Assembly (NCBI GenBank): GCA_029863355.1 | Contig: JAOTVO010000073.1 | Location: 1 to 10,412, forward strand | Reading direction: 5' to 3' | DNA length: 10,412 bases | From: Candidatus Krumholzibacteriia bacterium | Lineage (GTDB): Bacteria; Krumholzibacteriota; Krumholzibacteria; WVZY01; JAKEHA01 | Shown here: positions 5,664-10,412 of the stretch, piece after piece | Layout of the letters: each line of letters begins with the position of its first letter | Numbering within the stretch: the first letter of the stretch is position 1 | Translations under genes and position numbers: made by a program | The notes under the pieces: model-generated | The model's database searches: none | What the model was told of the DNA's origin: nothing | What the model saw: the letters and a program-made list of their open reading frames with translations, nothing else

Positions 5664-8501
5664 TCACCGATAATCGAGGCGCCGGCGACGCCTCAGCCAG
5701 GCCAACGCCAGGGCCACCCCCACCAGCGGGGCGAGAATCCCCAATAGGAGGACCATCGGCGGCCATCCGGGGTTGGCGCGAAGGCTCAGTGCGACCGGCT
5801 CGTCGGCCGCCCCTACCAGCACGAAGGCGGCCCAGAGCGAGGCGTCGATCTGGCCGCCCCGCGACCGCTCCGCCAGGGCCGCCGCGCGAAGGGCGGCGGC
5901 GGGGTCGGCGCCCGCGCCGAGGGCGTCGTAGAACCGGGTCATCATGCGGGCGGTTGCCCGGTCCTCCACGGGCCAGAGCGTGGCCACCGTGGCGGGCACC
6001 CCGGCGCTCATGAAGGCCGACGTGAGTCCGAGGACCCCCTCGCCACTCGTCGCCCGGCCGGAGGCCGTTTCGCAGCCGGAGAGGACGGCGAGCCGCGTGC
6101 CCAGTCGCAGCGCGGCGATGTCGCTGGCGCGCAGCAAGCCCCCGTCGTCCACCCCGTACCGGGTGCCGCGGCCGGCCGGCGCTCCATCGTCGCTCGCCGC
6201 GCCCGGACCGCCCAGGTCGATCGACGACTGCCACGGCTTTTCGTCGTTGGCCTCGGCGTGGGCCGCGATGTGCAGCACCCCGCATCCCGCGGCGGCGAGG
6301 GCGAGTCCCGCGGCGCCGCCCGGCAGGCCGCGCGCGACTTCGACCCCCTCGAACCGCGAACGCAGGTAGCGTACCTCGCGTGCGATCCCGGCGAGCGCGG
6401 CCTCCGTTGGTGGGGCCAGCACCAGCATGGCGGTTTCTCCCGTCGGGCGCCGCTGGCGCGATCGCTCGCGCAGGAAGGCGAGCGCCGACATGGAGGGTAC
6501 CGTCACCACCTCGGCGCGCGCGAGGAGCGGTTCGGTGTCGCCGGGCGGAACCAGCGCGCCCCAGGGGATCGCCGCGAGGTACGCGTCGGGGATCACATAG
6601 ATGCGCGACGCGCCGGCGAGCACGCCGGCCACGTCGCCGAGTATGGCAGTGCCCAGCGCGCGCTGCATAGCGGTAGTTTCGTAGCGCGAGGGGCTGCCCG
6701 CCGCCGCGCGCGCCAGCGCGCTCCGAAAGAGCGCCACCTTTGCCGCCAGCGGCGAACGCAAACCCGGAAGCGCGGCCGCCACGCACGTGTCGCGGGTGAT
6801 GGCGAAGAGCAATGTCGCGTCCCGGCCGGTGGCCAGGTCGAGTGCGACTTCCCCCGGGCGCAGGACCGACTCCTGCACCTCGCCGAGCGCGATCGAGCCG
6901 GCCGCGGCGAGCGCCGTTTCCCCTTCTCCGCGCCGGCGCGGGTCGGTGATTCGCTCGATGAGGGTGCGTGCCTTGAAGCGCTGGATGGCATCGTACGCCC
7001 GCCGGTTGCGCTCATCGGGCGACGCCCCGGGCGGGTGCTCGAAGAGGACGCGGCACGCGTCGACCAGAGGCGCGCTCGTCGCCTGGCCGATGGCCTCGCG
7101 CCAGATTTCTTCGCTCGTCGCCCCCCGCCCGGCGGCGAAGGCTTCGATGGCCTCCCGGCACGCCCGCTCGGCCTCGTCGAGCCGGCCGACCGCGCGGTAG
7201 CACTGGCTCACCTCGGCCAGCGCGACCGGGCGCACCACGCGGTCCCCGGTCCGTGCGCTCGACGCCTCCGCCGCGAGCGCGCGCGGGAGCGCCGCGTCGG
7301 CTCGCCCCACCGCCCGTAGACACCGGGCGAGGCGGAGCTCGATGAGGGTGCGATCGACCACTCGAACCTGGTTCCGCGCGGCGAGCGCCCCCTCCAGAAT
7401 GGGGATGGCGGCGGCGCAGCTGTCGCGCAGCATGAGCGCGGTTCCCAGGCCGAGAATCGCCTCGTCGCGCCCCACATGGGTGAGCGCCTCGCCCAACGCG
7501 AGCGTGCGGCGGAAGACCGCGGCGGCCGCCCCGGGCCGCTCCTGCGCCAGGCGCAGCGTACCCACCTCGTTGAGCACGACGGCGAGGAGGTCGGCGTATC
7601 CCTGGGCGACGCAGACCTGCTCGGCGTCCAGCAGGATGCGCGCGGCGTCGTCGAGCTGCCCCAGCGCGACGCGCGCCCGGGCCACGTTGCTGGCCGGCGT
7701 GATGGCTTCGTAGTAGTCGCCGTGGCCCAGGCGCAGCGCGTAGGCGCGCTCGAAGTACGCCGCCGCCACGGCCATGTCGCCGTGCACGAACTCGAGCGTC
7801 CCCAGGTTGTTGAGCGCGTGCCCCTCCTGGTCGGGATCGCCGATCTCCCGCGCCACCTGCAGCACGCGCCGGTAGGCCTCGCGCGCCGCGTCGATCTCGC
7901 CGCGGTCGAGACGCATGCGCGCCAGGCCGACCAAGGGGCTCAGCTCTTCGCGGCGCATCCCCTGTGCGCGGAAGAACTCGGCGGCGCGCGCGTAGTGTTC
8001 CCGCGCCGGGTCGTAGTCGCCTTGCAGGAGAAGTACGTAGGCGATGCCGACGCGCGCCCACGCCTCGCTCACCGCGTTGTGCGTGGCGGTAGCGAGCACC
8101 AGGCGCCGCTCGTTGGCCGCGAGCGCTTCTCCCCAGCGGCCCTGCACGCCCAGCGTGAGCCCCAGGAAGCCCAGCGCCGTCTGCCAGGTGACGGTGTCTT
8201 GCTGCGCCTCGGCGATCCCGGCCGCCAGCCGCAGTGCCGCCTCCGCGCCGCGCGCGTCGCCGAGACCGAAGAGGGCTCGCCCGCGGACCACGTGCAGCGC
8301 GCCGACCAGGGTCGAGTCCCCGCGTGCGGAGGCCTCGCGGAGCGGCTCGGGCACCAGCGTGAGGACAGATTCCCAGTCGGAGAGGGCGAAGAGCGAGTCG
8401 GCGACGGTGGATGGGGGGGACGGCTCCGCCGGGGCCGCGACGGGGGGCAGGGCGAGCGCGGCGCACGTCAGGACGAGTATGGCTGACCGACGCGGTGACA
8501 C
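5664..8501 (-). CDS. Exported TPR-CHAT protein, putative caspase-like protease, C-terminally membrane-anchored
   Basis: A 945-residue protein. Residues 1-25 form a Sec signal peptide (MSPRRSAILVLTCAALALPP, then VAAPA). Tetratricopeptide-type helical repeats run from about 60 to 480, for example EAWARVGIAYVLLLQGDYDPA and GHALNNLGTLEFVHGDMAVA. The CHAT domain occupies about 560-895, beginning near LRPGEVALDLATGRDATLLF. The catalytic dyad is intact: histidine in LHIAAHAE (H748) and cysteine in AVLSGCETASG (C810), followed by the family-typical GEGVLGLTSAFMSAGVPATV and TLWPVED. Residues about 916-935 are hydrophobic and end in RRRRRLDYR, a stop-transfer signal, so the TPR and CHAT parts should face the periplasm or outside. 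The start is GTG at 8501 with GAGG about 9 bases upstream. CHAT is a caspase/separase-clan peptidase fold; protease activity is inferred from the dyad. Its operon partners are a sigma and an anti-sigma factor. Confidence 0.93.
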   Translation of the reverse strand: MSPRRSAILVLTCAALALPPVAAPAEPSPPSTVADSLFALSDWESVLTLVPEPLREASARGDSTLVGALHVVRGRALFGLGDARGAEAALRLAAGIAEAQQDTVTWQTALGFLGLTLGVQGRWGEALAANERRLVLATATHNAVSEAWARVGIAYVLLLQGDYDPAREHYARAAEFFRAQGMRREELSPLVGLARMRLDRGEIDAAREAYRRVLQVAREIGDPDQEGHALNNLGTLEFVHGDMAVAAAYFERAYALRLGHGDYYEAITPASNVARARVALGQLDDAARILLDAEQVCVAQGYADLLAVVLNEVGTLRLAQERPGAAAAVFRRTLALGEALTHVGRDEAILGLGTALMLRDSCAAAIPILEGALAARNQVRVVDRTLIELRLARCLRAVGRADAALPRALAAEASSARTGDRVVRPVALAEVSQCYRAVGRLDEAERACREAIEAFAAGRGATSEEIWREAIGQATSAPLVDACRVLFEHPPGASPDERNRRAYDAIQRFKARTLIERITDPRRRGEGETALAAAGSIALGEVQESVLRPGEVALDLATGRDATLLFAITRDTCVAAALPGLRSPLAAKVALFRSALARAAAGSPSRYETTAMQRALGTAILGDVAGVLAGASRIYVIPDAYLAAIPWGALVPPGDTEPLLARAEVVTVPSMSALAFLRERSRQRRPTGETAMLVLAPPTEAALAGIAREVRYLRSRFEGVEVARGLPGGAAGLALAAAGCGVLHIAAHAEANDEKPWQSSIDLGGPGAASDDGAPAGRGTRYGVDDGGLLRASDIAALRLGTRLAVLSGCETASGRATSGEGVLGLTSAFMSAGVPATVATLWPVEDRATARMMTRFYDALGAGADPAAALRAAALAERSRGGQIDASLWAAFVLVGAADEPVALSLRANPGWPPMVLLLGILAPLVGVALALAWLRRRRRLDYR

Positions 8502-8540
8502 TCGATCAAACCTCGAGGTTGACCCATTCGGCGTCTGGTA

Positions 8541-8546
8541 ATTCTA
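8541..8546 (-). promoter_or_regulatory. Candidate -10 box for the TPR-CHAT/sigma/anti-sigma operon
   Basis: Read on the minus strand this is TAGAAT, five of six matches to TATAAT, about 40 bases before the GTG at 8501. The -35 position 17 bases further upstream (TAGCGG) is poor, so an activator or a different sigma factor may be needed. The operon could also be driven by its own ECF sigma, but no clear ECF-type -35 (AAC-containing) is seen in this 80-base divergent region. Confidence 0.35.
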
Positions 8547-8567
8547 GCAGGTGGGCGCCCGCGCCGC

Positions 8568-8573
8568 TATAAT
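8568..8573 (+). promoter_or_regulatory. TATAAT -10 box for the uracil-DNA glycosylase gene
   Basis: A perfect TATAAT ends 8 bases before the ATG at 8582, placing transcription start at or within a base or two of the start codon. There is no Shine-Dalgarno sequence before the ATG, which fits a leaderless mRNA. The -35 position (TAGCAG, 8545-8550) is weak. The box lies about 25 bases from the minus-strand -10 candidate, so the two divergent promoters would compete for or share polymerase. Confidence 0.6.
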
Positions 8574-8581
8574 GCGTCGCG

Positions 8582-9313
8582 ATGGCCGACCCCCGCGAAC
8601 CCTCGACCGATGTCCGCCGGCAGGCGCTGGCCCTCCTGCGCTCGCTCGAGCGCAAGGGCATCCGCAGCGTGCACATGGGCGCGAGCGGCGGTGCGGAGAA
8701 CGGGGGAGCGAGAAGCGGGGGGGCGGCGCCGCTGGGCGAGGTGCGAGCGAGCGATCTCACGGAGCTGGAGGCGGTGCGCGCGGAGGTGGCGGCGTGCACG
8801 CGCTGCGCCCTCCACGAGGCGCGCACGCAGACCGTGTTCGGCGTCGGCGACCCGCGCGCGCAGATCCTGTTCATCGGCGAGGCGCCGGGCCGCGACGAGG
8901 ACCGCCAGGGCGAGCCCTTCGTGGGGCGGGCGGGGCAGCTCCTCAACAAGATCCTCGCGGCGATGGCGCTGCGGCGCGAGGCGGTCTACATCACCAACAT
9001 CCTCAAGTGCCGTCCGCCCAACAACCGCGATCCACAGGAGAGCGAGGTGCGCTGCTGCGAGGACTACCTCAAGCGGCAGATTGCGCTGATCCAGCCGCGC
9101 GCCATCTGCGCGCTGGGACGCATAGCGGCGCAGTGGCTCCTGCGCACCAACGCACCGCTGGCCGCGTTGCGCACGGGCGAGTATCAATACGAGGGGATCC
9201 CGGTGGTCTCCACCTATCATCCGGCCGCGCTCTTGCGTAACCCCGAGTTCAAGAAGCCGTGCTGGGAAGACATGAAGAAGCTCAAGGCGCTTGTGGAAAG
9301 CGCCGGGGCATAG
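8582..9313 (+). CDS. Family 4 uracil-DNA glycosylase with iron-sulfur cluster
   Basis: Removes uracil from DNA to start base-excision repair of deaminated cytosine. The 243-residue protein shows the family-4 pattern: cluster cysteines C72-T-R-C75, a third in NILKCRPPNNRDP (C143), and a fourth at C158 or C159; the uracil-pocket motif GEAPGRDEDRQGEPFVGRAG (99-118); and the C-terminal catalytic-loop motif TYHPAALLRNP. The domain starts near residue 60. Residues 1-32 look helical and 33-52 are a Gly/Ala-rich linker (GASGGAENGGARSGGAAPLG), making the protein longer than the roughly 200-residue thermophile enzymes. The ATG at 8582 has no ribosome binding site but a TATAAT just upstream, which supports it as a leaderless start; M32 is the next candidate and would keep the whole domain. 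It is transcribed divergently from the TPR-CHAT operon and seems functionally unrelated to its neighbours. Confidence 0.94.
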   Translation: MADPREPSTDVRRQALALLRSLERKGIRSVHMGASGGAENGGARSGGAAPLGEVRASDLTELEAVRAEVAACTRCALHEARTQTVFGVGDPRAQILFIGEAPGRDEDRQGEPFVGRAGQLLNKILAAMALRREAVYITNILKCRPPNNRDPQESEVRCCEDYLKRQIALIQPRAICALGRIAAQWLLRTNAPLAALRTGEYQYEGIPVVSTYHPAALLRNPEFKKPCWEDMKKLKALVESAGA

Positions 9314-9315
9314 CG

Positions 9316-9351
9316 GAGCCGCCCAGGCGTCGCAAAAAGCGTCGGCGGCTC
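9316..9351 (+). terminator. Stem-loop just after the uracil-DNA glycosylase gene
   Basis: GAGCCGCC (9316-9323) pairs perfectly with GGCGGCTC (9344-9351), and the 20-base loop contains a smaller CGC-AAAAA-GCG hairpin. It starts two bases after the udg stop. The run that follows on the plus strand is A7, not T, so it is not a standard intrinsic terminator; it may end or protect the udg transcript by another route. Confidence 0.5.
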
Positions 9352-9364
9352 GAAAAAAACCGGG

Positions 9365-9393
9365 TTGACATTGCCGAGCGGCTTGTCTAATAT
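9365..9393 (+). promoter_or_regulatory. Near-consensus sigma-70 promoter for the iron-uptake operon
   Basis: A perfect -35 TTGACA (9365-9370), a spacer of exactly 17 bases, and TAATAT (9388-9393; four of six matches to TATAAT) predict transcription from about base 9400. The only gene downstream on this strand is the cupredoxin at 9608, giving a 5' leader of about 208 bases that carries all three metal-box palindromes. This is the strongest housekeeping promoter in the window by eye. Confidence 0.75.
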
Positions 9394-9407
9394 ACCGGCG
9401 CCCGTGT

Positions 9408-9429
9408 GGGGAACCATCCCCGATTTTTT
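9408..9429 (+). terminator. Terminator-like hairpin and T-tract early in the iron-operon leader
   Basis: GGGGA-ACCA-TCCCC forms a 5-base-pair stem with a 4-base loop (9408-9421), followed by GA and six T (9424-9429). This is the shape of a weak intrinsic terminator, only about 10-30 bases after the predicted transcription start. It could act as an attenuator, or the T-run may simply belong to the repeat unit that contains metal box A. The stem is short, so confidence is limited. Confidence 0.35.
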
Positions 9430-9455
9430 GGAGGCGGCAGTTAGGGACACCTAAC
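9424..9455 (+). repeat. Leader repeat unit 1 (T6-GGAGGC plus metal box A)
   Basis: This 32-base unit matches the unit at 9486-9517 at 25 of 32 positions by hand alignment. It consists of six T, GGAGGC, a short variable stretch and the box A palindrome. The two copies lie 62 bases apart and look like a tandem duplication of an operator with its flank. Confidence 0.6.
9440..9455 (+). promoter_or_regulatory. Metal-regulator-like palindrome, box A
   Basis: GTTAGG-GACA-CCTAAC has perfect 6-base arms around a 4-base centre. The TTAGG/CCTAA half-sites resemble operators of DtxR/IdeR/SirR-family iron or manganese repressors. The next genes encode an iron permease and its cupredoxin partner, so iron-dependent repression is the natural reading. 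It is centred about 48 bases after the predicted transcription start. Confidence 0.65.
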
Positions 9456-9485
9456 AAAGGGTCTCCGGGAAGCATCTGCGGCGGT

Positions 9486-9517
9486 TTTTTTGAAGGCCTT
9501 AGTTAGGGATGCCTAAT
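9486..9517 (+). repeat. Leader repeat unit 2 (T6-GAAGGC plus metal box B)
   Basis: Second copy of the 32-base unit, with GAAGGC in place of GGAGGC. On its right flank (9523-9534) the T6-GGAGGC element occurs again in inverted orientation, as GCCTCCAAAAAA, so box B is flanked on both sides by elements pointing toward it. Confidence 0.6.
9502..9517 (+). promoter_or_regulatory. Metal-regulator-like palindrome, box B
   Basis: GTTAGG-GATG-CCTAAT is the second copy of the box and differs from a perfect palindrome only at the outer base. As in boxes A and C it is preceded by A, giving AGTTAGG. It is 62 bases from box A centre to centre, close to six helical turns. Confidence 0.65.
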
Positions 9518-9545
9518 ACGCGGCCTCCAAAAAACACCCGCCGTA

Positions 9546-9561
9546 GTTAGGAGCGCCTAAT
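9546..9561 (+). promoter_or_regulatory. Metal-regulator-like palindrome, box C
   Basis: GTTAGG-AGCG-CCTAAT is the third copy, 44 bases from box B and about 46 bases before the cupredoxin ATG. It shares AGTTAGG and CCTAAT with box B but lacks the T6-GGAGGC flank on its left. It lies upstream of the ribosome binding site and does not cover it. Confidence 0.65.
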
Positions 9562-9607
9562 TCAAGCGGGGCCGCATCGGTCGGCCCAGGAGGAGGTTCG
9601 TCGGGCA

Positions 9608-10069
9608 ATGAGGAAGGGGGCCCGATGCACGCCGGGGGTTGGCGCATGCGTGCTCGTGGCGGCCGCGCTGCTGATGCTGCCGCAAGGCGCAGAGGCCGAC
9701 GTGCAGCGCGCGGAGGCGGATCAGCGTCCGGCATCCGGCGACAGCGCGGTCGTGGTGGCCGACGCGGTGCCGGAGATCAAGGATGTCTACGTCATCCAGA
9801 TTCGCGATCACCGCTTCCACCCTGAGCGGCTCCTGGTGCCGGCGGGACGGAAGATCAAGCTTCGCGTCGAGAATCTCGACGCGACGCCGGAAGAGTTCGA
9901 GAGCTACGACTTCAACCGGGAAAAGATCGTCAAAGGCGGCGGAAAGATCACGGTGTACGTCGGTCCGCTCAAGCCGGGCGAGTACACCTTCTTCGGCGAG
10001 TTCCACCCGGAGACTGCGCAGGGTGTGCTCGTGGCCAAGACCGTTCCCGATGACAAGAACAAGAAATAG
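9608..10069 (+). CDS. Exported cupredoxin-domain protein of an FTR1 iron-uptake operon (EfeO-type cupredoxin)
   Basis: A 153-residue periplasmic protein, probably an accessory of the iron permease encoded next. Residues 1-30 form a Sec signal peptide with the hydrophobic core VGACVLVAAALLML. A low-complexity linker follows, then a cupredoxin fold at about 58-145 with HRFHPERLLVPAGRKIKL, NLDATPEEFESYDFNREKIV, VYVGPLKPGEYTFFGEFHPE and TAQGVLV. These match the N-terminal cupredoxin module of EfeO and the stand-alone cupredoxins found beside FTR1 permeases. The mature protein has no cysteine, so it cannot form a type-1 copper site; conserved E95-E96-F-E98 and E131-F-H133 may bind metal. The ATG at 9608 has AGGAGGAGG about 11 bases upstream. 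The FTR1 gene starts 39 bases after its stop. The three metal boxes upstream suggest iron-dependent control. Confidence 0.9.
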   Translation: MRKGARCTPGVGACVLVAAALLMLPQGAEADVQRAEADQRPASGDSAVVVADAVPEIKDVYVIQIRDHRFHPERLLVPAGRKIKLRVENLDATPEEFESYDFNREKIVKGGGKITVYVGPLKPGEYTFFGEFHPETAQGVLVAKTVPDDKNKK

Positions 10070-10108
10070 ACATCACAACACTCAAGCACTGGAAAGGAAT
10101 CCGATTCG

Positions 10109-10412
10109 ATGCTGTCGCTCGCCATTATCATCTTCAGGGAAGTTCTGGAAATATCGTTGATCCTCGGCGTCGTGCTCGCCGCCACGCGCGGCCTGCGCGG
10201 CCGCGCCCCCTGGGTGTGGACCGGCCTCGCCCTCGGCGTCGTCGGCGCCGGCCTGGTGGCCCTCGGCGCCGGCGCGATATCGGAAGCGGTGTCGGGCATG
10301 GGGCAGGAGCTCTTCGACGCCGCCGTGCTGGTCAGCGCGGCCGGCCTCATCACGTGGTGCGTGGTGTGGATGAAGCGGCACAGCAGCGCCATCGCCCAGC
10401 GCATGCGCGACG
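10109..10412 (+). CDS. FTR1/EfeU-family iron permease, 5' part (3' end outside window)
   Basis: High-affinity iron permease of the inner membrane, of the FTR1/EfeU (OFeT) family. The frame is open from ATG 10109 to the window end (101 residues of a protein usually near 270 or more). The first membrane helix carries FREVLEISLILGVVLA, containing the family's REXXE iron-binding motif as REVLE (residues 10-14). Further helices follow at about 36-57 (VWTGLALGVVGAGLVALGAG) and 66-88, with the family-typical GQELFDAAVLVSAAGLITWCVVWM. The second REXXE motif should lie in the missing part. GGAAAGGA at 10091-10098 is an acceptable ribosome binding site. It follows the cupredoxin gene closely and shares its promoter and operators. 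Confidence 0.93.
   Translation, partial: MLSLAIIIFREVLEISLILGVVLAATRGLRGRAPWVWTGLALGVVGAGLVALGAGAISEAVSGMGQELFDAAVLVSAAGLITWCVVWMKRHSSAIAQRMRD

Noticed and set aside
6258..8486. Plus-strand open frames of 353 and 336 codons opposite the TPR-CHAT gene, and a 484-codon shifted minus-strand frame at 7012-8466
   Set aside because: Composition is that of GC-rich shadow frames. The TPR-CHAT frame has a signal peptide, repeats, catalytic motifs and a ribosome binding site; these have none.
8480..8501. TPR-CHAT protein as a lipoprotein because of LVLTCAA near its N-terminus
   Set aside because: Threonine directly before the cysteine does not fit a lipobox, and a later VAAPA site fits signal peptidase I.
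8490..8581. A canonical ECF-type autoregulated promoter before the TPR-CHAT gene
   Set aside because: I looked for an AAC-containing -35 with a fitting -10 on the minus strand and did not find a convincing pair; only a sigma-70-like -10 candidate is visible.
9424..9543. The leader repeats as the ends of a small transposable element
   Set aside because: The inverted T6-GGAGGC elements are short and imperfectly placed, there is no target-site duplication or transposase, and the block sits exactly between a promoter and its gene.
9440..9561. The three GTTAGG...CCTAAY copies as a mini CRISPR array
   Set aside because: Copies are only 16 bases, spacers are unequal (46 and 28 bases) and partly shared, no cas gene is present, and the position before iron genes fits operators better.

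Overview
The window is dense, GC-rich bacterial DNA with no sign of phage, insertion sequences or CRISPR. The organism looks like a Gram-negative-type bacterium. It has Sec-exported proteins, an ECF sigma/anti-sigma pair, a Hanks kinase fused to a TolB-like domain and TPRs, and a secreted TPR-CHAT protein. This mix is common in high-GC, often uncultured lineages such as Gemmatimonadota, Eisenbacteria or Krumholzibacteriota. There is no marker here that fixes the phylum, so this placement is inference.

Layout: (1) Bases 1-4324, plus strand, form one apparent operon: the 3' end of gmk, rpoZ, coaBC, a soluble Ser/Thr kinase-TolB-TPR protein that overlaps coaBC by ATGA, and a 60-residue membrane peptide. 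A signalling kinase is thus attached to a classic housekeeping cluster. (2) Bases 8501-4335, minus strand, form a three-gene operon in transcription order: an exported, membrane-anchored TPR-CHAT putative protease, an ECF sigma factor, and a one-TM anti-sigma factor. The last two overlap by ATGA. This is the most interesting locus: a TPR-CHAT protease encoded with a sigma/anti-sigma switch recalls the logic of the CRISPR-associated TPR-CHAT (Craspase) systems, but here there is no CRISPR component and the CHAT domain is predicted to lie outside the cytoplasm. (3) An 80-base divergent region (8502-8581) separates it from a family-4 iron-sulfur uracil-DNA glycosylase (8582-9313), whose TATAAT box lies 8 bases before its ATG, suggesting a leaderless mRNA. 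(4) Bases 9314-9607 are non-coding and rich in signals: a stem-loop after udg, a near-perfect sigma-70 promoter, an early terminator-like hairpin, and three copies of an AGTTAGG-N4-CCTAAY palindrome resembling DtxR/IdeR/SirR metal-regulator boxes. (5) These lead into an iron-uptake operon: an exported EfeO-type cupredoxin and an FTR1/EfeU iron permease cut by the window end.

The iron operon and its operators fit together: a metal-sensing repressor probably controls iron import. The sigma/anti-sigma/CHAT operon probably senses an envelope or extracellular signal, but its trigger and targets cannot be read from this window.
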